In this document: positions 24,032 to 31,933 of the stretch, one piece after another
How positions within the stretch are numbered: the first letter of the stretch is position 1
How the letters are laid out: each line of letters begins with the position of its first letter
Assembly: GCA_035578155.1 (NCBI GenBank)
Contig: JAPWDM010000049.1
Span: forward strand, 496,001 to 560,000
Length of the DNA stretch: 64,000 bases
Source of the DNA: Brachynemurus nebulosus
Lineage: Eukaryota > Arthropoda > Insecta > Neuroptera > Myrmeleontidae
Reading direction: 5' to 3'
Notes under the pieces: model-generated
The model's database searches: none
Seen by the model: only the letters and a program-made list of their open reading frames with translations
Told to the model about the DNA's origin: nothing
Translations under genes and position numbers: made by a program

Positions 24032-24534
24032 CTATTTATTTTCCATATAAAAATTTTTTAAAAGAATACAATTTTTTAATGAACAAATTTTATCTGAATG
24101 AAGCATACAGCGTCTTGAATAATATTCATCTCGCAGAATGGAAATCTTCGGTACATCAAATATTTTCTTCAATAAAAAATAATAAATAAATTCAAAATCC
24201 ACGGCTGGTTTTCGGTACCATCAAACAAACTTGATATCCATTTCTTCTTTTCACCACCCTTGACGTATATAACATCATACTTCTTTAATATAGGTTTCAA
24301 TATGGTATGAAGTTTTTTGTATGGAATAAATCCATACGACCAAGGTATCCCATGCCAATTTCGGTAAAGCCAACTGGCTACTCGTTGATATTTCTTCGGC
24401 AACTCGTTGAAATCAAACGGTGCGTCGAATATAAGATGTAATATATCATCCGAATTTTCTGCAGCAATACCAACTTCTTTAAAATAAAATTCGTTGTTAG
24501 CTCCTTGATAGCCTTGTATGTCAAGAAACGCCAT
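24032..24534 (-). pseudogene. Exonuclease-like gene, left-arm copy, frameshifted
   Basis: Mirror of 29348-29850. The open part is 121 codons (24169-24534); the C-terminal 45 or so residues are in the -1 frame, ending at 24032. The only coding difference I noticed is Glu to Lys in the terminal SLENC motif (GAA in the right arm, AAA here). See the right-arm copy for domain notes. The LINE lies downstream and does not touch it. Confidence 0.6.
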
Positions 24535-24552
24535 TTTTTACCGCCACCGTAG

Positions 24553-24588
24553 AACTGAATTTATTCACACAATCCACAACTTTATATA
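24553..24588 (-). promoter_or_regulatory. TATA box and TCAGTT initiator of the left-arm exonuclease-like gene
   Basis: Mirror image of 29294-29329, identical sequence. Confidence 0.7.
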
Positions 24589-24697
24589 GAATAATTAAAA
24601 GTGGTGGGGGTAGTTAGTTAATTTGTGGAACGTATTCGAAAATGGCTATTAATAGCTATTGCTAGTTTACCATCAAATTACAAACTGTTAATAATAT

Positions 24698-25002
24698 TTA
24701 GCACATTTGTGAGTACCAGGTTCTTTTCACTTTAAGACCTAGTGATTTAAGGAATACTAAATTTTCAGGTGAAATGTGTTGTTGCTCAAAAGTTTTACGT
24801 TTAATGATCTTAGGTTTCGAAAGTCCTTTGCTAGGTTCTCTAGCGGTGGACTGCGCTGAATTGTAAATTAAGATGGTTCCAAAATGTAATTGTTTTACCA
24901 CGAAAGTATAATTTTCAACGAAAGAGATGTTAACTCTTTGACAACCACCGGTAAATAGATAATATTTTATGTAAGTTCAACTATTTTATACCCTTCAACC
25001 AT
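24698..25002 (-). CDS. 82-aa hypothetical protein, left-arm copy (proposed intron 24936-24991)
   Basis: Mirror of 28880-29184. The exon-2 part (24698-24935) is open, and the short first exon would be 24992-25002. Same sequence as the right copy as far as I could read. Confidence 0.5.
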
Positions 25003-25062
25003 GATAAGGTGTATAAGCTGGAGTATAACTCAGCAAATTATATAGCGGTGGTGACGTAACAC

Positions 25063-25266
25063 ACAAATGCGGTGGTTGTGTTGCGGTTGTGGCGGTGGCG
25101 GTGTTTGTGTGGTGATTGTGTGGTGGTTGTGTGGTGGTGGCGGTGGTGTTTGTGTGGCGGTGGCGGTGGTGTTTGTGTGGTGGCGGCGGTGGTGTTTGTG
25201 TGGCGGTGGTATTTGTATGGTGGTTTCGGTGGTTGTGTGGTGGTTGTGGGGGTGGCGGGGTAGCAG
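25063..25266. repeat. CCA/CCG triplet array, left arm
   Basis: Imperfect tandem of GTG/GCG/GTT triplets on the + strand. One strand is G-rich throughout. It generates many spurious Gly/Val/Cys or His/Pro/Thr ORFs. It is 11 bp net longer than the right-arm copy. Confidence 0.9.
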
Positions 25267-25382
25267 CGGTGTTTGCGGCTGACGTGCACAACTTTATCAT
25301 TAATTCAATCGAAGCAGCAATTTACTGTAGACAATAAATCAGTGGTGACATCTCGCGGTGTTTGTTAAACGCAATATCTAAA

Positions 25383-26249
25383 TTAATCATCATCATAATC
25401 GCTAGCATCTTCTTTATCAGTTTCATCCAGATAATCACCTAGTGGCTCAATAACATCAGCCTTTTGAAGTTCACGAAGTATAGAGAATATTTCTTGACCG
25501 ACAGTAGTTTCTCTTAAAGCATCTAACTCTTCGATTAAATCTTCACTATCGTCAACGTTAAACAATATGTTTTTATTTTCCTCTATACTCCGAATAATAT
25601 TGAGTATTTTTTCACCAGTCTCTGAAGTCTCGTATAAACGTCGTAATTCATCTATTAAAGTATTAGGATTATGCCAGTATTTTATTTTTTTCGATTGCCC
25701 ATTAGCATTTTCCGAGTCGTTGTATTTGATACGCTTAGCAAGTAGCTCTTGGTCCGTTGAATTGACTGGACGTTTTATTGCTATTCGTTCATTAGAATCC
25801 TCAACTTTATTTTGAGTTTCTTTGATTAATAAAATATCCAAAAGTGTTTGCAAAGCTGTAGTTAACTTGGGAATGATAACAGTTCCACTATCAGAAGTGT
25901 TTAAAACCTTGTTATTAGACTCATCGCTGGGTGTGTAAACATTATTTTGATTTCTTAAATTATTAAATTTAGTTTGAATTGCTTTTGATGCAGCTTTAAT
26001 TCTTTGTTCAAGTGGATTGACCCTTTTTTCAACTTTGTTGTTTAGAAATTCATCATCAACATCATTCCTCCCGGTATCGTAACTAGATAAGTCATCAGCC
26101 GTGTTTAATGTTTGTCTTTTTAGCGGATCAAGAGAGTAACTATTTTCAAACCTTTTTGGTGAAAATTCCCGCATATGTGTATTTCTTATATGACGTGAAA
26201 GAGAATCTTTCCGCGAGAAGCTTTTATAGCACCGCGTACACTCGAACAT
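25383..26249 (-). CDS. C2H2 zinc-finger protein, 288 aa
   Basis: The first 25 residues are one classical C2H2 finger (MFECTRCYKSFSRKDSLSRH, then IRNTH; Cys4, Cys7, His20, His24). A basic/polar linker follows (to about 190). The C-terminal quarter has two copies of a helical repeat, LIDELRRLYETSETGEKILN at about 200-230 and LIEELDALRETTVGQEIFSI at about 240-270, then an acidic end (DASDYDDD). A single finger is rarely enough for strong DNA binding, so the helical repeats may mediate assembly. TATATAAG lies at 26313-26320 and a CAC/CGC array just upstream of that. Its stop codon falls within the first bases of the left arm. I do not recognise the family beyond the finger; candidate regulator or end-binding protein of the element. 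Confidence 0.75.
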   Translation of the reverse strand: MFECTRCYKSFSRKDSLSRHIRNTHMREFSPKRFENSYSLDPLKRQTLNTADDLSSYDTGRNDVDDEFLNNKVEKRVNPLEQRIKAASKAIQTKFNNLRNQNNVYTPSDESNNKVLNTSDSGTVIIPKLTTALQTLLDILLIKETQNKVEDSNERIAIKRPVNSTDQELLAKRIKYNDSENANGQSKKIKYWHNPNTLIDELRRLYETSETGEKILNIIRSIEENKNILFNVDDSEDLIEELDALRETTVGQEIFSILRELQKADVIEPLGDYLDETDKEDASDYDDD

Positions 26250-26312
26250 TATGATAGATGTGTAAAGCTCAACTAGTCTTACAAGATTAATTCAGAATTG
26301 TGTTAGCGATTA

Positions 26313-26320
26313 CTTATATA
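26313..26320 (-). promoter_or_regulatory. TATA box of the zinc-finger gene
   Basis: TATATAAG on the - strand, about 64 bases before the ATG; no clear initiator 30 bases on. Confidence 0.5.
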
Positions 26321-26322
26321 CT

Positions 26323-26382
26323 CCATCACCACCACCACCACCGCCGCCACCACCACCACCACCACCGCCGCAACCACCACAT
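26323..26382. repeat. CAC/CGC triplet array upstream of the zinc-finger gene
   Basis: About 50-60 bp of CCACCACCG-type repeats abutting the TATA box at 26313-26320. Confidence 0.85.
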
Positions 26383-26789
26383 CTGAGTTGCTCATTTTAC
26401 TGCATGAAGTAGCTGTTGACATCCGGCTTACACATTTTGCCCCCATTACGCTCTTTCGGTTTGGAACTTAGTTCAGAAAAATGAATGAAAAGCTATATGC
26501 AAGTGTCAGGTGACTCAACACGAACATTAAAATGCTTGCTCCTGAATATAGGCAATTACATTGCGTTGCCAACTGGGTCCTTACCTACTGAGAGTCTTAT
26601 CATAATTCAAGATATAATTTGGGAGGTTCTAGTGTGTTGTAAAATAAGAACAATATAAGAATTTATACGTAAAATAATTTATTTTTTAATGAAATATACG
26701 TTTACAATATTAAAATTAAAAAGTAAATCAATTCATTTTCATATCTGACAGTTACCTTAATCTTACATCTAACATCATACATGTGATAG

Positions 26790-27152
26790 CTATTTACTAA
26801 ATTCCACAATATGTAAAAAACCACTAGAATCAGTTCCTTTATATGTAATAAAATATTGTCCTGTACGTAAACATTGAATGGTCTGCTCATCCAAATCCGC
26901 GAATCGTTTTGGAAGGAACACTTGAGCATCTGCAAGTTCCACCGCAACCGCTGGCCCATATCGAGTTTCCATGCGTCGTACATCAAGAATTTTCCACGTT
27001 TCATACGGTTTGAGTGTAGATAGCGATTTGAATGGTTTACCAGCACCAAGTTTATTCAACTTCTCCAAAACTGGATCCATTGTTGTATCAGTGGCAGTAA
27101 AAGTGGTCCACAGATCACTTATACTTAACTCAACACCGTGTTGTTCAGACAT
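26790..27152 (-). CDS. 120-aa protein, possible OB-fold nucleic-acid-binding protein
   Basis: A compact single-domain protein. The second half has alternating hydrophobic strands and the pattern DVRRMETRYGPAVAVELADA, then VFLPKRFADLDEQTIQCLRT, then GQYFITYKGTDSSGFLHIVE. From memory, uncharacterised arthropod proteins near mobile elements share a (V/F)LPKRF...L...YKG pattern, and the strand layout could be an OB-fold like single-stranded-DNA-binding proteins; that is inference. The start ATG has a good context (GCAAAATGTC). The (CCA)n tract lies about 60 bp upstream. An AATAAA on the - strand is at 26678-26683, about 105 bp after the stop. An overlapping 115-aa frame in the same place is a shadow. 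Confidence 0.7.
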   Translation of the reverse strand: MSEQHGVELSISDLWTTFTATDTTMDPVLEKLNKLGAGKPFKSLSTLKPYETWKILDVRRMETRYGPAVAVELADAQVFLPKRFADLDEQTIQCLRTGQYFITYKGTDSSGFLHIVEFSK

Positions 27153-27212
27153 TTTGCCAATACACTACCAATTTCTGTTACAGCACGTCGCTTAAATAAA
27201 TTATGAGTTGCC

Positions 27213-27328
27213 ACCACAAAAACCACCACCACCACCACCACCACCGCCACCACCACCACCACCGCCACCACCACCACCACCACCACCACCACCGCCACCA
27301 CCACCACCACCACCACCACCACCACCCC
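27213..27328. repeat. (CCA)n/(TGG)n array upstream of the OB-like gene
   Basis: About 115 bp of CCA with occasional CCG, the purest of the four arrays; it produces spurious poly-His and poly-Val frames. Confidence 0.95.
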
Positions 27329-27465
27329 AACACAACTACAAAATTTGAGTTGCTCATTTTACCCCACCGATATGTTTATTCCCACACAGCTACAAATTAA
27401 GTTACTCTAAAGCAACCACACCTTCATATGATCAGTGTTTATACACCACAACCAATGGAAAATAT

Positions 27466-27622
27466 CAAATAAACATTAACATTTATTTAGTAATGAGGTA
27501 TAATGTATATTTTGAGTACTCAACAAAAACTTTAATACTGATTAATAGGTATGGGTCAATTCCACTGTTACTCAAAATATACGTTATACCTCATTACTAA
27601 ATAAATGCTAATGTTTGTTTTA
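27466..27622. other. Large imperfect hairpin between OB-like and Cys-rich genes
   Basis: AACATTTATTTAGTAATGAG (27476 on) is matched inverted by CTCATTACTAAATAAATG (27587 on), with arms of about 50 bases and a loop of about 50. It could form a stem in RNA or be a footprint of the duplication that made the two Cys-rich genes. On the - strand TTTATT at 27482 offers a poly-A signal for gene 1. Confidence 0.6.
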
Positions 27623-27681
27623 ACAACCGTGAAATTGGTCAATACTTATGATGTGGCAATCAGGTGATTGATTTTACTAAA

Positions 27682-27870
27682 TTATTCGCAATTGCAGCGA
27701 CCTTTACATGTGGGACAGTTTACATAATTGCAAACACAGTTTGGAAATGGCATCATACATCGTTTACAACACATGCAAATTCGTTTTTCGTTTCGACACC
27801 TATCACAATACTCGGGGAAGGAACACTTACACTGTGGTGGTTGAAATTTACAAATACCACAAATCGGCAT
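27682..27870 (-). CDS. 62-aa cysteine-rich protein, copy 1
   Basis: Starts at ATG 27868-27870 (upstream in-frame codons begin with TTG and are leader). It holds about 17 Cys in 62 residues arranged as C-x2-C, C-x-C and CC groups (MPICGICKFQPPQCKC, CDRCRNEKRICMCCKRC, CPTCKGRCNCE). That would fit a compact zinc-binding or disulfide-rich protein; no signal peptide is visible, so intracellular zinc binding is the simpler guess. TATAAATA (27933-27940) lies 32 bases before TCATTT (+1 about 27908). It is a tandem paralogue of copy 2, about 467 bp away. Confidence 0.7.
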   Translation of the reverse strand: MPICGICKFQPPQCKCSFPEYCDRCRNEKRICMCCKRCMMPFPNCVCNYVNCPTCKGRCNCE

Positions 27871-27904
27871 GTTGTTTTTGTTTACTTTCTGGAACTTAAC
27901 CAAC

Positions 27905-27940
27905 AAATGACATCCGGTTAATAATTCAGTTGTATTTATA
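27905..27940 (-). promoter_or_regulatory. TATA box and TCATTT initiator of Cys-rich gene 1
   Basis: TATAAATA on the - strand (27933-27940) and TCATTT with A at 27908, 32-base spacing. Confidence 0.6.
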
Positions 27941-28148
27941 GTATTTTGACTGAAACCAAATAATCCAATATTTTATAAAAAATCGATATTTAATCGATAT
28001 TGACCAATTCCACTGTTACACAAAATATCCATTATGCCTCATTACATCGCTGGTCATTGCGTTATAAATAAATGTTTACGTTGGTTTGAGCAACCGTGTA
28101 ATTGGTCAATATGTATTATGTGGCAATCAGATGATTGATTTTACTAAA

Positions 28149-28337
28149 TTATTTGCAATTGCAGCGGCTTTTACATGTGGTACAGTTTATATAATTGCAA
28201 ACACAGTTTGGAAATGGCATCATACATCGTTTACAACACATGCAAATTCGTTTTTCATTTCGACACCTATCACAGTACTCGTAGAAGGCACACTTACACT
28301 GTGACGGTTGAAATTTACAAATACCACAAATCGGCAT
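28149..28337 (-). CDS. 62-aa cysteine-rich protein, copy 2
   Basis: ATG at 28335-28337. It differs from copy 1 at about eight residues (for example AFYEYC for SFPEYC, and INCTTCKSRC for VNCPTCKGRC) while keeping every Cys. The promoter is the same as copy 1: TATAAATA at 28403-28410 and TCATTT with +1 at about 28378. Conservation of cysteines against other substitutions suggests both copies have been under selection. Function unknown. Confidence 0.7.
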   Translation of the reverse strand: MPICGICKFQPSQCKCAFYEYCDRCRNEKRICMCCKRCMMPFPNCVCNYINCTTCKSRCNCK

Positions 28338-28374
28338 GTTGCTGTTGTTGTTTACCTTCTGGAACTTAACCAAC

Positions 28375-28410
28375 AAATGACATCCGGTTAATAATTCAGT
28401 TGTATTTATA
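28375..28410 (-). promoter_or_regulatory. TATA box and TCATTT initiator of Cys-rich gene 2
   Basis: TATAAATA (28403-28410) and TCATTT with A at 28378, the same layout as gene 1. Confidence 0.6.
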
Positions 28411-28627
28411 GTATTTTGTAACCGAAATTTTCCAATATTTTATCTAAAATCGATATCTAATAATCTTCCAGTATAAGAGCAGGGAACAGGAACGTCACCA
28501 GATTGATTAATTTAGATATTGCGTTCAACAAACACCGCGAGATGTCACCACCGATTTATTGTCTACAGTAAATTGCTGCTTCGATTGAATTAATGATAAA
28601 GTTGTGCACGTCAGCCGCAAACACCGC

Positions 28628-28815
28628 TGCTACCCCGCCACCCCCACAACCACCACACAACCACCGAAACCACCATACAAATACCACCGCCACACAAACA
28701 CCACCGCCGCCACCACACAAACACCACCGCCACCGCCACACAAACACCACCGCCACCACCACACAACCACCACACAAAAACCGCCACCGCCACAACCGCA
28801 ACACAACCACCGCAT
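28628..28815. repeat. CCA/CCG triplet array, right arm
   Basis: Inverted copy of the left-arm array, immediately upstream of the 82-aa gene promoter. Confidence 0.9.
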
Positions 28816-28879
28816 TTGTGTGTTACATCACCACCGCTATATAATTTGCTGAGTTATACTCCAGCTTATACACCTTATC

Positions 28880-29184
28880 ATGGTTGAAGGGTATAAAATA
28901 GTTGAACTTACATAAAATATTATCTATTTACCGGTGGTTGTCAAAGAGTTAACATCTCTTTCGTTGAAAATTATACTTTCGTGGTAAAACAATTACATTT
29001 TGGAACCATCTTAATTTACAATTCAGCGCAGTCCACCGCTAGAGAACCTAGCAAAGGACTTTCGAAACCTAAGATCATTAAACGTAAAACTTTTGAGCAA
29101 CAACACATTTCACCTGAAAATTTAGTATTCCTTAAATCACTAGGTCTTAAAGTGAAAAGAACCTGGTACTCACAAATGTGCTAA
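28880..29184 (+). CDS. 82-aa hypothetical protein, right-arm copy (proposed intron 28891-28946)
   Basis: The long frame ending at 29184 has no ATG of its own. An ATG at 28880 becomes its start if a 56-nt GTATAA...CAAAG intron (28891-28946) is removed; the join then gives MVEGVNISFVENYTF running straight into the ORF. The protein has a Ser/Lys-rich middle and ends with ISPENLVFLKSLGLKVKRTW. A similar ending (…FLKSLG-K…) is, from memory, common in short unnamed insect proteins. Function unknown. A TATATAAT at 28838 and the CCA/CCG array lie just upstream, and the exonuclease-like gene follows 160 bp on in the same direction. The intron is my inference; a non-spliced use of a near-cognate start is the alternative. 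Confidence 0.5.
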
Positions 29185-29293
29185 ATATTATTAACAGTTT
29201 GTAATTTGATGGTAAACTAGCAATAGCTATTAATAGCCATTTTCGAATACGTTCCACAAATTAACTAACTACCCCCACCACTTTTAATTATTC

Positions 29294-29329
29294 TATATAA
29301 AGTTGTGGATTGTGTGAATAAATTCAGTT
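29294..29329 (+). promoter_or_regulatory. TATA box and TCAGTT initiator of the right-arm exonuclease-like gene
   Basis: TATATAAA at 29294-29301 and TCAGTT at 29324-29329, with the A at 29326 lying 32 bases from the TATA start; the ATG follows 22 bases later. TCAGT is the arthropod initiator consensus. Confidence 0.7.
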
Positions 29330-29347
29330 CTACGGTGGCGGTAAAAA

Positions 29348-29850
29348 ATGGCGTTTCTTGACATACAAGGCTATCAAGGAGCTAACAACGAATTTTATTT
29401 TAAAGAAGTTGGTATTGCTGCAGAAAATTCGGATGATATATTACATCTTATATTCGACGCACCGTTTGATTTCAACGAGTTGCCGAAGAAATATCAACGA
29501 GTAGCCAGTTGGCTTTACCGAAATTGGCATGGGATACCTTGGTCGTATGGATTTATTCCATACAAAAAACTTCATACCATATTGAAACCTATATTAAAGA
29601 AGTATGATGTTATATACGTCAAGGGTGGTGAAAAGAAGAAATGGATATCAAGTTTGTTTGATGGTACCGAAAACCAGCCGTGGATTTTGAATTTATTTAT
29701 TATTTTTTATTGAAGAAAATATTTGATGTACCGAAGATTTCCATTCTGCGAGATGAATATTATTCAAGACGCTGTATGCTTCATTCAGATAAAATTTGTT
29801 CATTAGAAAATTGTATTCTTTTAAAAAATTTTTATATGGAAAATAAATAG
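29348..29850 (+). pseudogene. Exonuclease-like (DnaQ/RNase H-fold type) gene, right-arm copy, frameshifted
   Basis: ATG at 29348 follows a TATA/initiator promoter. The first 118 or so residues have FLDIQGYQGANNEFYFKEVG at the start, SWLYRNWHGIPW in the middle and VIYVKGGEKKKWI near 90-105. From memory this pattern recurs in uncharacterised insect proteins with a DnaQ-like look; D-x-Q would stand where exonucleases have D-x-E, so activity is doubtful. The frame stops at 29713. A -1 shift in the T6 run near 29703-29708 opens a tail with IFDVPKISILRDEY, a C-x2-H-x3-C pattern (RRCMLHSDKIC) and LLKNFYMENK, stopping at 29848-29850. An AATAAA follows at 29906. The tail looks genuine, so I read the stop as a homopolymer indel shared by both arms. 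Confidence 0.6.
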
Positions 29851-31516
29851 ATTTTAAGTAATATATAGATTTAAGCAATTTAATTTTTTGTATACATATT
29901 CTATAAATAAAATTTAAAAAAAAAAATATGTGCGTTTTATTTAATTATTACCCTGCATTCCCCTATTTTTTTACAGCAAAAAGTTTCTTTCGTTAACATA
30001 TAAGAGTATTAACAAAAATCTTATGAAATTTATTATTCTAATTGAAAAGCATATTTCATGATACACCCTGTATACTAAAATATTTATTAAAAATACTAAA
30101 TATACACCCGTTATATATACATGATATTATTTGTATGTTAATGATAGAGTAGCAAATTCAAAATGTTCTAGTCTATAAAAAATTTTGATTTTACAGACTT
30201 AAAAATTTAGTAAAACTCAATGCTGTTATCATTTTTATATTAAGCGACGTGTTTAACTTATAGTAATTTAAAACTAAAAATTGAACTTTTATTCTGTTTA
30301 AAAATGTTAAATACAATACTATTATACCCTAATATAAATATGTATCAGTATTAAAATGATATACATTGATTTTGCTGATTAAACAAATTTTTTGCAATAT
30401 TTATAAATTATTTTATAATTAGATTTAATACTTATTCATAAATGGCTATACAATTCGTTTACTAGTATTCATAAAAATTAAAATTATATACAAATTTTCT
30501 TTCTTATTCTCAATATACAGAGTGTATACATAAAATATTTTTAATATACAGAGTCTATACATATGTACATACTGAATTATTTCAGATAATTTTCGTTTGA
30601 TATAGAAACAGTTTTGTGCTACAGTCAAATTCAAAAATGTTGTGCACCATAAGAAGTAATATTTTTTGTAACTTGTTAAAATTTCAAGAACTTCTGTTAG
30701 TTAACTAAAAAATTGGTCACTGTAGATTAAATGTTAAAGTATTAAAACTGATAAAATTAATTTCTTGCTTGAGGCCTACAATGGGTGATATTTTTTACTA
30801 AACAATTTTTTAACTCATTAATATTCCATGACGTCATCTTTCTTATACCAAAAAAACTCCTTATATGAGTCTTACAATCATAATTCAGCTAAAACAAACA
30901 TTTAATTATTAGTTGTTTGTTTATGTTAAAACTGATAAAAATTCCTGGAATTTTCCAAGGTTAAATATACAAAAAAAAAACCCTGAGTTACAGTTGACAC
31001 CCAAATTTCCGGCAGTACAGTAGCGGTCAGACATCTGGACCCTGGAGTCTGAAGTTAGTTTTGCGGTAGCGCTTGGTACAGTGCCCCCACAAAATTTAGC
31101 GGCCTCCCAATCTTAAATAAACAATTTTAAAATTATTACATGATCCAAAATTATTATATAAATAAACAAATATAACAAAAATCCCCGCTTGTATGAATCA
31201 TACTATAATTATAATTCAACAATCAGGCCATAAATTAAAAATTCCAAGAAGACTATTTCGTATTTGAAATCCAAACAAAGAAATTGCTGAGTCATCAAAA
31301 TCTTAAATAAACATTTTTTTAAAATTAAAACTTATATAAATAAACAAATTAAAAAAGTGCTGACTTTGCTGAAAACAGGCTTAAACTTGTTGAAAAGTAC
31401 AGTAGACACTCGATTTACAGTACAGTAGCGGTCAGAAATCTGGACCCCGGAGTCTAATCTTAAAATCTAGCGCTTGGTACAGTGCGCCCCCGACAAAATT
31501 TATCGTTAGCGACCGC

Positions 31517-31933
31517 ACCCAATTTAAGATGACGCAGTTAAGTGAGGCCAAGATTTGCACGTAATAAGCACAGTACGCTTCAAAAAGTGATCGGATACCT
31601 TTTTTAGTTAGGGGGGCCCGCACTTTTGACACGGCAGTGTACCAAAAATTTAAGTACAGTACGGCGTCAAAAGTTTGGGGTCACCCTGGGTTAGGGTATT
31701 CCCCACATTTTTTGACGTGATAGTTCGTTTAAGATGACGCAATTAAGGCAAGCGCGTGTTCGGGTCAAGGTTTGCACGTACAGTACGCTTCAAAAAGTGA
31801 TAGGGTACCTTTTTGACCAGGGGGGGTCCACACTTTTGACACGGCAGTGTACCAAAAATTTAAGTACAGTACGATGTCAAAAGTTTGGGGCCACCCCCGA
31901 GTCAGGGTATCCCCACATTTTTGACGCGGTAGT
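31517..31933. repeat. Subterminal tandem duplication, about 210 bp x2 (right)
   Basis: Mirror image of the left-arm duplication. Confidence 0.7.

Larger units (their letters stand above)
15690..25389. repeat. Left terminal inverted repeat (split by LINE)
   Basis: Made of 15690-17892 and 23669-25389, the inverted copy of 28504-32404. I noticed only about a dozen differences (for example 17219 C/T, one C fewer near 16486, two substitutions at 17847-17874, and 11 bp net longer in the CCA/CCG array). The inner end falls at the stop codon of the zinc-finger gene, whose last codons lie inside the arm. Confidence 0.95.
27640..28440. repeat. Tandem duplication (about 467 bp) carrying the Cys-rich genes
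   Basis: Shared landmarks (TGATTGATTTTACTAAATTA, CATCCGGTTAATAATTCAGT) recur 467-470 bp apart, covering gene, leader and promoter of both copies. Confidence 0.8.

Noticed and set aside
25067..25337. Gly/Val/Cys-rich and His/Pro/Thr-rich ORFs
   Set aside because: Translations of the triplet array on both strands; frames change with array length between arms.
24995..25389. CRISPR-like or prokaryotic repeat array
   Set aside because: Units are triplet repeats without spacers, and the context is eukaryotic.
26702..27049. 115-codon ORF overlapping the OB-like gene
   Set aside because: Same strand, different frame, no motif; the 120-aa frame has the better start context and pattern.
27125..27400. 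Poly-Val and poly-His ORFs
   Set aside because: Translation of (CCA)n.
27664..28369. + strand ORFs over the Cys-rich genes
   Set aside because: Antisense shadows; the - strand frame has promoters and conserved cysteines.
29693..29878. 61-codon - strand ORF beside the exonuclease-like gene
   Set aside because: It overlaps the frame-shifted C-terminal tail on the opposite strand, which fits the gene better.
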